This document shows positions 7,579-15,453 of a DNA stretch of 31,472 bases, one piece after another. Position 1 is the stretch's first letter, and the number at the start of each line of letters is the position of its first letter. The position numbers were made by a program, and so were the translations under genes. Source of the stretch: CAYHBS01 sp964360995 (GTDB taxonomy: Bacteria; Patescibacteriota; Minisyncoccia; Ryanbacterales; HO2-45-13); assembly GCA_964360995.1 (NCBI GenBank), contig CAYHYZ010000007.1, positions 1-31,472 of the forward strand. The letters run 5' to 3'. The notes beneath the pieces are model-generated. The model was not told the DNA's origin. It ran no database searches and saw only the letters and a list, made by a program, of their open reading frames with translations.

Positions 7579-7608
7579 ATCATAAAAAAATTAGCACTCT
7601 CATGTCAA
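7579..7608 (-). promoter_or_regulatory. Heat-shock operon promoter, predicted leaderless
   Basis: On the minus strand TTGACA (7603-7608, perfect) and TATGAT (7579-7584) are separated by 18 nt. The -10 ends 6 nt before ATG 7572, so transcription should begin on the A of the start codon. The -35 lies inside the CIRCE spacer and right arm, so a bound repressor would block RNA polymerase directly. Confidence 0.8.
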
Positions 7609-7617
7609 GAGTGCTAA
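7591..7617. promoter_or_regulatory. CIRCE operator
   Basis: This is a perfect copy of the known CIRCE consensus: TTAGCACTC (7591-7599), a 9-nt spacer, GAGTGCTAA (7609-7617). It is the HrcA binding site and lies directly upstream of hrcA, overlapping the promoter. Confidence 0.98.
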
Positions 7618-7654
7618 ATACTCGCAGTAAGAGCCCGATCACACAGCGATGAGA

Positions 7655-8863
7655 TCACTTGTATTTGAGCGCCACCAGCGGATTCAGATGAAATGCTCGC
7701 CTGCCTGGCAAAATACCGGTCAAAAAACCAACAAGCGTAGAAAAAACTACGATAACTACTACAAACCAGACCGGAGTTTGAAAAATATCTACATGTACGC
7801 CACCAAGCTGTCTCGCAAGCACAGCAAGGCCGGTTGATACAATCGCCTGCCCAGATAAGCCAATCAACACTCCCCCAACGCCACCGAGAAAACCCATCAG
7901 ACCCGATTCAATGAGAAAGAGCCAAAACATATCTGCTCGACTGGCACCCAGTGATCGCATAATGCCAATTTCTTGTGTGCGCTCGAGAAATGCAATCGTC
8001 ATAGTATTAATCATTCCAATCGCAGACACCACTAGTGCGGCGGCGCCAAAGACTACAAGAATAATTTGTACCGCAAGAAATATTTTATTAGCTTGATCGA
8101 CTATGTCGGAAAGAGCCTGCACGTTATATCCAAATTCAATGATTGCATTGCGCGCCGCATTCAGCGCCTCTGCATTGTTAACATTTACTTTTGCCTGGGC
8201 ATATTCGAGCATTCTTATTTCTGGAACTACGCCTGCAGAAAAATACACAGATGGAGACTCAGATGTGAGTGTGCCAATAATTGTTACTGTTTTTACGATT
8301 TCTTTTTTGTTCGCCTGCTCATCCGGGGCAGCATAATACATAAGCGATTCATCCACAAAAATTGTCAGTGTAATGTGCTTCCCAATGACCGCATCGGGAT
8401 CCCAACCGAATGTCTCGACGAGTGCACTCGTGACAAGTATTCCGGTAGTATCTCCGGACTTATAAAACGCTCCTCGCGACGGTCCATCTATGCCATTCAA
8501 AGAAAAAATTTCCGGGTCGGCCATTTGGGCACTCGCATCAGTTGTTCCTGTGTCATCGGTGATTTGTGAACCAAAAATAGCGACGGGAATGACTTTTTTG
8601 ACGCTTGGTAGTACTGCAAACTGTTTCAATGCCCGTATATCAAGCTTCAGCAACTCTGAATCTCCCGGATATACATCCAGGGAAAGTAGCGCTTCGTTTT
8701 TTGCAATCCTTCCAATCAGTAGTTCTTGTAAACCTGACCCCAGTGAAAATAAAAATACAATAGTACCAATGCCCACAGCCATGCCAAGAATCGTGAGGGC
8801 AGTTCTTAACATTCTCGTATGAAACATTCTTGTGGAAAGCGCGAGTGTATCGGTTACTTTCAT
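7655..8863 (-). CDS. ABC transporter permease, MacB/FtsX family
   Basis: The 402-residue permease has the MacB-type plan. One N-terminal membrane segment (about 21-45) follows a short amphipathic start. A large extracytoplasmic domain (about 50-270) resembles the MacB periplasmic core. Three C-terminal segments (about 270-298, 318-345, 368-392) are of the FtsX type, with the coupling region ERTQEIGIMRSLGAS. Family knowledge says such permeases move lipoproteins, peptides or toxins, or transmit force to envelope enzymes, rather than acting as classical channels. The gene follows the ABC ATPase with a 2-nt gap and is the last of the three-gene operon. No clear terminator is seen between its stop and the CIRCE promoter. 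Confidence 0.92.
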   Translation of the reverse strand: MKVTDTLALSTRMFHTRMLRTALTILGMAVGIGTIVFLFSLGSGLQELLIGRIAKNEALLSLDVYPGDSELLKLDIRALKQFAVLPSVKKVIPVAIFGSQITDDTGTTDASAQMADPEIFSLNGIDGPSRGAFYKSGDTTGILVTSALVETFGWDPDAVIGKHITLTIFVDESLMYYAAPDEQANKKEIVKTVTIIGTLTSESPSVYFSAGVVPEIRMLEYAQAKVNVNNAEALNAARNAIIEFGYNVQALSDIVDQANKIFLAVQIILVVFGAAALVVSAIGMINTMTIAFLERTQEIGIMRSLGASRADMFWLFLIESGLMGFLGGVGGVLIGLSGQAIVSTGLAVLARQLGGVHVDIFQTPVWFVVVIVVFSTLVGFLTGILPGRRAFHLNPLVALKYK

Positions 8864-8865
8864 AT

Positions 8866-11184
8866 TTATTGTATAGTAAATATTCTTCGTGGACGTTCTC
8901 GCTGGGCGTCAACGGTTTTGTCTGCAAAGATAATTGTTGGCGCATCAAGCTCATTATTTCGAGAGGAAGTAACACGAATAACCTGCTTTGAGTTTTCTGG
9001 GGGAGTATGCGAACTTTCGTTCATTCCTTCAATAGGAACGTACATTCTCGGGGGTGGTTTCGGTGGTAGCACACTTTGCGCGCGCGTAGGTTGGCGCACC
9101 GGCTTCGCATATGAACGCACGTCCACAGAGGATGTTGGCTTCGGAACGATGACCTGTGGTAAATTCGTTTTCTGATTCAAAGCGTCCGGAGAGGGCGCAC
9201 TACTGCGTGATGTACCTTCCTCAATAACAAACGACCTGTGTGAGTCCTGATGAAGATCTTGGGACATACGCTCAAGATCTTGAATGAGCATAGATTCTAA
9301 GCGCCCGAGGTCACTTTTTGACTTCACGTGTGAGGTGGCAGGAGCTAAGGGTACGCTCACTGGAGATGGGGGTGGAGGAACTGGGATAGGCGCTGAATCT
9401 ACTGCTTTTTTTATGGAGATGTTTTGCTCGGTAATTTGAGGTAATGGAATAGATTGCAATTGAATTTTTTTTACGGGATCCACATGTAGCGCCGGTGACG
9501 AAACAACCTTTGGTGGGCTGGATAGGAGATTGCGTGAGGGGGGTGCTCCATTGCTACGCTGAACACGTACATGTTCCTGCGGCGACTGCGGTGATGGTTT
9601 GAGCTTAGGGATGGTGCTGGTCTGCTCAACGGGAACAGGCGGAGCAGATATGACGGGTGCTTTTGTTGCGGTAATTGCTTTTACTGGCGCGGGTACTGCG
9701 TGTTGAACTTTAAGCACCGGTTGCATCTGCGCCGCTGGTGGTTTCGGCACGACGATTGGCGCAGGGATATCTGAACCTTTTTTCTGTTGTTTTACTATGT
9801 CTAGTTGTTCGGGCTTATGCTTCACGCCATACAAATGTGCCCGCGATTTTTTATCACTTGCAACGCGTTTCATTTCATCAAAATGCATAAGAATCATTTC
9901 GAGTTGTCTCGCAACATTACGAGCGGTCCTCACATTCAACCCCGCCCCTCCTTGCGCATACGGCTTATCGAGGAGCGCCATAAATCCGTCGTGGCCGAGC
10001 GAACCCTCCAGGCGACTTTTTACAATACTCTGCATACGTGCAAGTAACTCTTGAGTCGGCTTGTATTCGGTAATTTCAAAAAGATAGGTGGTCACTTGAT
10101 CCAGTATAATTTGGTACTGTTCGTAACTGTCCGGATATGCCTGGAAGTGTTTAAGCATATATTCACTCATTGCGGAGATGCGATTGAGTTTTTGAGCAAT
10201 ACGTTCGGCAAATGGGTGATACAGCCCAATTCCTGATTTACGCACGGGCATTGTTGCTATCGCAATAAATTGTTCAATGGATATATTTCGTTTGAGGTAG
10301 TCTGAAACAATTTTTTCAAGACGTTGTTCCGCTTGAATATCAAGTTCGTTGAGTAGATGCCACGTAACCATCTTTGCCTTTAGCTGGTCTTCTTCTAAAT
10401 GCGGAAATATTTTTGCAAAATCTTGGAGACCGTGATTGATGGCTGGTCGTACTTCCTGCTCCTGCTCTTTCTTCTCTTTTTCCTCAATCGGCGTATTCGC
10501 AACTTCACGAATAATTTTCCCATCCCTCATATAAAATACGCGATCCGCAAATTTCAGGTGATTGGGGTTGTGTGTCACCATGATAATCGTTTTGCGATCT
10601 TTTAACTTGAGCTCTGTGAACACTTCGAGCACGCTGTCCGCTGCCTTGGAATCCAAGTTTCCCACCGGCTCATCGGCGAGTAGAATCGGGGCATTATTAA
10701 TGAGTGCGCGAGCAATTGCAACGCGCTGCTGCTGACCTCCAGATAGTTGATTTGGGAACATATCCGCGTGGTCTCCAATGCCAAATCGCTTGAGAAAATG
10801 CATTGCGCCTTCCTCACGTAATTTTTTTGATTTACTCGTGAACACTTGCGGTAATGTCACATTTTGCAGGCTGGTGAGCGTACTGATGAGGTAGTACGCT
10901 TGAAATACCATACCAATGGTTGAACGGTGATAAGTGACGGCATCTTTAATTGTTAATTTGGAAAGCTCAAATCCATTCGAGTGAATAGATCCCGAAGAAA
11001 GTTGCTCTAATCCTGCGATCGAATATAGTAATGTAGATTTTCCACACCCCGAAGGTCCAAAGAAAATAATAAACTCATTTGGGAAAATATCGAGCGAAAT
11101 ATTGTCCAGCGCCTTTTGTGGCGCACCAACATGTTCTCCATATATCACTGATGCACTTTTAATTGAAATGATGGGACTTGGCAT
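8866..11184 (-). CDS. ABC transporter ATPase (MacB/LolD type) with a ~540-residue C-terminal extension
   Basis: Residues 1-230 are a complete ATPase: Walker A GPSGCGKST (43-51), signature LSGGQ (147-151), Walker B ILLADEP (167-173) and the H-loop His (205). The match is to the LolD/MacB/FtsE branch, which fits the FtsX-type permease next door. The remainder is unusual. A helical, charged region (about 245-460) is followed by a long Pro/Ala/Val-rich, probably disordered stretch (about 480-770) with many PPP/PVP runs and no membrane segment. LolD and FtsE proteins normally end near residue 230. The tail could be a cytoplasmic docking platform; this is inference. The gene begins 4 nt after the FnIII gene stop, with AAGGA about 12 nt before the ATG. 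Confidence 0.93.
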   Translation of the reverse strand: MPSPIISIKSASVIYGEHVGAPQKALDNISLDIFPNEFIIFFGPSGCGKSTLLYSIAGLEQLSSGSIHSNGFELSKLTIKDAVTYHRSTIGMVFQAYYLISTLTSLQNVTLPQVFTSKSKKLREEGAMHFLKRFGIGDHADMFPNQLSGGQQQRVAIARALINNAPILLADEPVGNLDSKAADSVLEVFTELKLKDRKTIIMVTHNPNHLKFADRVFYMRDGKIIREVANTPIEEKEKKEQEQEVRPAINHGLQDFAKIFPHLEEDQLKAKMVTWHLLNELDIQAEQRLEKIVSDYLKRNISIEQFIAIATMPVRKSGIGLYHPFAERIAQKLNRISAMSEYMLKHFQAYPDSYEQYQIILDQVTTYLFEITEYKPTQELLARMQSIVKSRLEGSLGHDGFMALLDKPYAQGGAGLNVRTARNVARQLEMILMHFDEMKRVASDKKSRAHLYGVKHKPEQLDIVKQQKKGSDIPAPIVVPKPPAAQMQPVLKVQHAVPAPVKAITATKAPVISAPPVPVEQTSTIPKLKPSPQSPQEHVRVQRSNGAPPSRNLLSSPPKVVSSPALHVDPVKKIQLQSIPLPQITEQNISIKKAVDSAPIPVPPPPSPVSVPLAPATSHVKSKSDLGRLESMLIQDLERMSQDLHQDSHRSFVIEEGTSRSSAPSPDALNQKTNLPQVIVPKPTSSVDVRSYAKPVRQPTRAQSVLPPKPPPRMYVPIEGMNESSHTPPENSKQVIRVTSSRNNELDAPTIIFADKTVDAQRERPRRIFTIQ

Positions 11185-11188
11185 ATCG

Positions 11189-14125
11189 CTATATTCCTTT
11201 TAAGAATCCGAAGGATGCTTCAAAGTTTTTGAGTATAAGCTCAAGTACCGATTCTTCTTTGCGTGGAGTAAAAATTTTGAACTGCTTTGATTGCCCTCTA
11301 TTCCCTGCCTGATCAATGGAGACAGCTTGAAATGTATAAATTGTCGCGGGACGCAACCGGGAAATAACGACTACGTGGTTCGTGGTTTGATCTTCTACTA
11401 TCGGTGACTGCTCTACCGATGGACCAGATAGTCGAGCGCCTTCCGCATATTCAACAATTGACGACGCCACCTCATTGGTCGCCCAGCTAATGACTGCTTG
11501 CACACTCTCTTTACTCCCTGACGCCAGACTGAGCTTGGTGCGCACCGTACTGATCTCTGGTTTCTCACCATCGGGACTTGTTTGGAATGTTTCAGGTTGA
11601 GACCGCACTTCTTCGCCGCGCTCCGTTTGAGCGGCAACAGACACCGTATATTTTGTTTTTTCTTTTAAGTTCGTGATCTTATTACGATGAATTTGGACGT
11701 AACTCGGATCCACAATAATACGCTCCACTCCTGTGTCATATTCCTGCACAGTAATTGAGGTGTTGGTAGGAATGTTCGTTTGCCAAGTGACGAGTGCCGA
11801 GTATTCAGTGACTTCATCAATCTTAATTTCGGTAAATATTGGCTGCACCGGTAGCGTACCAAACGTGCGATGTATTCCCATCACTCCTGCGCCATCTTCT
11901 GCTTCACCAATGATTTGATAATGATATGTGGTAAATGGCCTCAGGTCAGTGAGCACGACTTCGTGCGCAGTGGTATATGCAAGTTTATCCCCCGCTTGTT
12001 TTGAATACACAAAAGGTTGTTCAGGTTTATATTCTGACTCTGATGCATATGCAATAAGACTCGTCGTTTTTGTAGGACTCGTCCACCTAATAGTTGCTGA
12101 AGTGTCTGCGAGTGAAATATCGGGCTCAACGTCCAGTAGCACCGTTGGTTTCTTAAACTCTTCCTGAGCAATCCGAAGCGCCGATGATTGTTCAGCGCTA
12201 CTTACTCCCGAGAGTCCCGACACAAAACTTTTTACGAGCTGTTGCGTCACCGGAGCAAGTGCGCTCATCATTTTGAGCACTTCATCTTTTCTTCTACTTG
12301 CTTCACTGAGTAAATATGCGCGAAGGCTATCGCGCGCCTCGTCTTCATTTGTATATTCTGAAGTCATAAATGCTTTTCGCGCGCTGCGAGAAATCATGCC
12401 GCACTTATTTGTGGCGAGAATTGAAAAATAATACCTTGTACGTGGCGCGAGAGCGTCCAACTGAATACTGTGCGAGCGCGCATACGTCTGCGCGGATCCC
12501 ATCGGCGCAGCAGTAGCTGCATTCCCACTATCGACGTACACAAATCCCGTTGCGTCGTCGCTCGTTGACCACTGCACGCGCACAGTTTTTGCGCGAATAT
12601 CTTCAACGCTAATGTCTGTGATAAGCGCTCCGGACGGTCCTTCGCAAGAAACACCACTCGCACCCTCCGTTCGCCACTCTTCCGCGGTCGTACACGTATG
12701 CCCATCCTGAATCGTACATTCCACCTTCCACACTTTTGCGTCGCGTGGATTGTTGTATAGCAGTATCATTCTTCCAGAGATGTCGGTCGCAAGGGCGGAA
12801 TATTGCCCCCAGGGAGATTCTGCAGTCCCGCGACCACTCGTAGGAGCAATTGGCGCCCCTATAGACCCGGGTGCGCCTGTGCTGCACTCGAGCGTGTGAT
12901 CCAAAATATTGCAATATCCCAAATACGGCCGAAACTGCGATTCCTTCTCTCCCCAACTCATCCATAAACGATTTTTCACATCCACCGTAGTTCCGATACT
13001 TCCAAACGTATGCGCCGGAAGACTAGGATAGATATTCTTATACGTTGTAATAGCGCTCTCTCCGCGTACTTCCGGATAAAATACATTCATGCCTCCTTCG
13101 TCATCCACTGCAATAACGAGCGCTCTTCCTGCCTGCTCAACCACCATGCGCATCACTTTTATATCTCGATCAAATAGCTCAGATTTTTTCTGAGGAGCAA
13201 ATGAGGCGCACGGTCCATCAACTATGCTGCATTGATAATATCGAATATATTGCACGTCACCGTGTTGACGATCCCACAGTGCGAGATGCAGTCTGTCCCC
13301 ATGCGAGGCCATCACCGGATACCCGTCCCCGGATGCTGTTTCTGCAATTTTTATGGGGTTACTCCAATGACTCACGAGTGTGCAGTCTTCGTTTGCAGTA
13401 CGTTTGCATGATGTATACCAAAATATATGTGACCCACTCTTACTCATCGCGACCACATGCATACGTCCACTATTATCTACCGCAATCGCTGGTGGACTCC
13501 ATATGGTCGCGCCTCCTTTTGTAACGTGACTTCCTAGTATGGGGATAGCATTAATATCACTCGGTGTAGATTTCCATGTATATTGTCCTGTTACGCCCCG
13601 ATCGCTCCATTCCACACTGATATATTGATCAACTCCTTGCGATCGCCGTACCACATATACACGCCCATCAACCGTCGTGATGCGAGAATTATCGTTCGTG
13701 CCGTCATTGAATACAGAGAGCGCACTCGGCAAAGCCGCGAGCAACGGTCCTTTTAGAGACGAGACGTCGCTACTTGTTGAACTCGTGTTCGTAGAATGGG
13801 TATCAAGTGAGCTCCCTGTGAGCGGGGCATAACTACCGGTTTCCTGTGTGCCGCTCACATTTGTAGAAATCATTGCAAGCGCGTTATTAATTGCCGCGCC
13901 AAACATTGGTGGAAATACGCCAGACTGCTCATCCTCATCCTGAACAACTGCCTGATCTTCATGAACGGAGATACTTCTGAATTGAGTGACCGCAGTATAA
14001 ATCACAGCGCTTGCAAAGAGTACGAGCATAGCAACAACGCTCAGTCTCAATCGCTGAGATGTAAAATCTGCAATCCCCATTGATTGCATTATCATACGAA
14101 AAGCACGGCGGATGTATTCCACCAT
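11189..14125 (-). CDS. Large membrane-anchored surface protein with beta-propeller-like region and four FnIII-like domains
   Basis: From ATG 14125 the protein is about 978 residues. One N-terminal membrane segment (about 28-46) leaves the rest outside. A Ser/Thr-rich linker follows, then a region (about 130-450) of repeated strand-turn units with Asp/Gly and WS motifs (AIAVDNSGRMHVVA, SALATDISGRMILLY), like sialidase-type propeller blades. Four FnIII-like modules come next, each with W or R...Y at core positions and an L..xT.Y/YxF ending (about 470-560, 650-745, 755-845, 850-940). Cys pairs in the propeller region suggest disulfides. It probably acts in adhesion or substrate binding at the surface. 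A longer reading from 14194 would cross the hairpin at 14137-14170 and is not favoured. A TACAAT box ends 6 nt before the ATG. Confidence 0.85.
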   Translation of the reverse strand: MVEYIRRAFRMIMQSMGIADFTSQRLRLSVVAMLVLFASAVIYTAVTQFRSISVHEDQAVVQDEDEQSGVFPPMFGAAINNALAMISTNVSGTQETGSYAPLTGSSLDTHSTNTSSTSSDVSSLKGPLLAALPSALSVFNDGTNDNSRITTVDGRVYVVRRSQGVDQYISVEWSDRGVTGQYTWKSTPSDINAIPILGSHVTKGGATIWSPPAIAVDNSGRMHVVAMSKSGSHIFWYTSCKRTANEDCTLVSHWSNPIKIAETASGDGYPVMASHGDRLHLALWDRQHGDVQYIRYYQCSIVDGPCASFAPQKKSELFDRDIKVMRMVVEQAGRALVIAVDDEGGMNVFYPEVRGESAITTYKNIYPSLPAHTFGSIGTTVDVKNRLWMSWGEKESQFRPYLGYCNILDHTLECSTGAPGSIGAPIAPTSGRGTAESPWGQYSALATDISGRMILLYNNPRDAKVWKVECTIQDGHTCTTAEEWRTEGASGVSCEGPSGALITDISVEDIRAKTVRVQWSTSDDATGFVYVDSGNAATAAPMGSAQTYARSHSIQLDALAPRTRYYFSILATNKCGMISRSARKAFMTSEYTNEDEARDSLRAYLLSEASRRKDEVLKMMSALAPVTQQLVKSFVSGLSGVSSAEQSSALRIAQEEFKKPTVLLDVEPDISLADTSATIRWTSPTKTTSLIAYASESEYKPEQPFVYSKQAGDKLAYTTAHEVVLTDLRPFTTYHYQIIGEAEDGAGVMGIHRTFGTLPVQPIFTEIKIDEVTEYSALVTWQTNIPTNTSITVQEYDTGVERIIVDPSYVQIHRNKITNLKEKTKYTVSVAAQTERGEEVRSQPETFQTSPDGEKPEISTVRTKLSLASGSKESVQAVISWATNEVASSIVEYAEGARLSGPSVEQSPIVEDQTTNHVVVISRLRPATIYTFQAVSIDQAGNRGQSKQFKIFTPRKEESVLELILKNFEASFGFLKGI

Positions 14126-14131
14126 GACTCT

Positions 14132-14137
14132 ATTGTA
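14132..14137 (-). promoter_or_regulatory. -10 box of the FnIII-ABC operon, predicted leaderless
   Basis: TACAAT on the minus strand ends 6 nt before ATG 14125. The spacing equals that at hrcA, mltG and dcd. No good -35 is seen, since the upstream sequence is the terminator hairpin. Confidence 0.45.
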
Positions 14138-14170
14138 GAGAAAATCGCCCCCTCTTGGGCGATTTTCTCT
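14137..14170. terminator. Perfect 14-bp hairpin, likely terminator of the ribosomal operon
   Basis: AGAGAAAATCGCCC (14137-14150) and GGGCGATTTTCTCT (14157-14170) pair perfectly over a 6-nt loop. The T-rich part is inside the 3' arm rather than a separate tract. It lies between rpsI (ending at 14324) and the next promoter, where a terminator is expected. The hairpin is symmetric, so it could also work on the plus strand, but no gene there needs it. Confidence 0.6.
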
Positions 14171-14194
14171 AAACGACTGTGGACAGGCGAGCAA

Positions 14195-14322
14195 GCTTGT
14201 AGCTTATAGCTGAGAGCTTTTAGAAAAGATTCACAAATGCATATTCTTCACTGGGCGACCCTACAAGCTATGAGCTGTCAGCTAGTAGTAGTATTTCCTA
14301 TCAGCTACAAGCTGTAAGCTGC
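14195..14322. repeat. AGCTT-rich inverted repeat tract, locus 1
   Basis: The left arm around 14195-14222 (GCTTGTAGCTTATAGCTGA...) is matched in inverted orientation by 14299-14322, whose reverse complement reads GCTTACAGCTTGTAGCTGA (16 of 19 aligned bases identical). A third, central copy lies at 14261-14288. The tract begins 2 nt after the rpsI stop. A related tract flanks rpmG at 28723-28842. Confidence 0.65.
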
Positions 14323-14323
14323 A

Positions 14324-14722
14324 TTATCTCTTCGACCACTGAGGCGCTCGGCGTGCCTTATGAAGTCCAAACTTCTTGCGCTCTACCACGCGTGGATCGC
14401 GTTTGAGGAAGCCCGCCTTTTTCAGTGCAGGACGAGTTTCGGCGTCGCGTTCAATAAGCGCACGTGCAATACCAAGACGAACTGCTTCTGCCTGTGCATG
14501 CGTGCCACCCCCCTTCACCAGTGCGGTAATTTTTACTTTACCTAAAATACCTGCGGAATTAAGGGCATCAGTGATGATATTACGAGTTTCGTCAGTCGGA
14601 AAATATTTCTCGTGTGACTTTTCATTCACTGTAATATCTCCTTTGCCTTCATATAACCGTACGCGTGCGGTTGCGGCCTTGCGGCGACCAATTGTTTCAA
14701 TATATGTTGTATCACTTACCAT
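14324..14722 (-). CDS. rpsI: 30S ribosomal protein uS9
   Basis: uS9 sits in the 30S head, with its C-terminal tail reaching the P-site tRNA. The 132-residue protein shows ETIGRRKAATARVRL at the start, the conserved KGGGTHAQAEAVRLGIARAL core, and the diagnostic end ARRAPQWSKR. The ATG lies inside the last codons of rplM (11-nt overlap), so the rplM-rpsI pair is probably coupled. There is no SD. Confidence 0.97.
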   Translation of the reverse strand: MVSDTTYIETIGRRKAATARVRLYEGKGDITVNEKSHEKYFPTDETRNIITDALNSAGILGKVKITALVKGGGTHAQAEAVRLGIARALIERDAETRPALKKAGFLKRDPRVVERKKFGLHKARRAPQWSKR

Positions 14723-15098
14723 GTGCGTGTATTTTCAGTTGGTGTAATCGCGCTTTTTTCAGCTTGTTGCGTGGAATCATTCCGGAAATTGCATTCATCA
14801 TGGGAGTTGTCGCATCTTTCGCTACCACGTCACGCATTTTTTTATGGAAAAGCCCTCCTGGATATCCAGAGTAATGCGTGTATGTTTTCGTCAACTGTTT
14901 AGATCCGGTAAATTTAGCTTCGGCGGCATTAATGATTGTCACCGATACCGGGATGATCTGATTGCGCTCATATGCAGGAGATTTCTTCCCCATTAAAATT
15001 GCGGCAACTTGTGACGCAACACGTCCGACGGTTTTCCCCGCAGCATCTATCACAATGAATTTCTTTTCTACGCCTTGTTTCACTGGCTTTTCTTTCAT
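14712..15098 (-). CDS. rplM: 50S ribosomal protein uL13
   Basis: The 128-residue protein has the uL13 pattern: FIVIDAAGKTVGRVASQVAAIL, then the TGSKQLTKTYTHYSGYPGGL block, and AISGMIPRNKLKK near the end. I chose ATG 15098, 4 nt after the rplQ stop. The longer open frame to 15206 runs back into rplQ, and its extra 36 residues do not look like uL13. There is no SD. It is followed by rpsI, the usual partner. Confidence 0.95.
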   Translation of the reverse strand: MKEKPVKQGVEKKFIVIDAAGKTVGRVASQVAAILMGKKSPAYERNQIIPVSVTIINAAEAKFTGSKQLTKTYTHYSGYPGGLFHKKMRDVVAKDATTPMMNAISGMIPRNKLKKARLHQLKIHAHGK

Positions 15099-15102
15099 AT
15101 GT

Positions 15103-15447
15103 TTATACAAATTCAATAAGCGCCACACGTGCCGCGTCGCCAGCACGTGTGCCCATTTTGGTAATGCGCAGGTATCCACCATTGCGATTTTCGTATCCCT
15201 TTGCAATAGTCATCACACGCGTGGCCGCACGAGCATTCAACTGCGCCCCAACCATTCTGCGCGCAATCATCGTCTGCTTACGCGCTTTAGTAATGATTGG
15301 CTCAAGGAATTTACGTACTTCTTTTGCACGTGCTTCGGTGGTACGAATTTTTCCGTTGATAATGAGTGAGGACGCCAAGCCAGACAGTAATGCCCTTCTC
15401 GCATCTGTCTCTCGTCCAAATTTTCGCCCTCGCCGTGCGTCTCGCAT
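15103..15447 (-). CDS. rplQ: 50S ribosomal protein bL17
   Basis: The 114-residue protein begins MRDARRGRKFGRETDARRAL and continues with LIINGKIRTTEARAKEVRKFLEPII, the bL17 core that lines the exit-tunnel side of the 50S subunit. It directly follows rpoA (gap of 6 nt), the classic rpoA-rplQ order. It lacks an SD. Confidence 0.96.
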   Translation of the reverse strand: MRDARRGRKFGRETDARRALLSGLASSLIINGKIRTTEARAKEVRKFLEPIITKARKQTMIARRMVGAQLNARAATRVMTIAKGYENRNGGYLRITKMGTRAGDAARVALIEFV

Positions 15448-15453
15448 ACGTGT

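Noticed and set aside
14126..14194. Longer N-terminus for the FnIII gene starting at 14194
   Set aside because: It would translate through the perfect 14-bp hairpin, and its residues look random. ATG 14125 is followed directly by a plausible amphipathic start and membrane segment and has a -10 box at the standard distance.
15099..15206. N-terminal extension of rplM
   Set aside because: It overlaps rplQ completely, and the extra residues do not resemble uL13. ATG 15098 matches the family start and the operon spacing.
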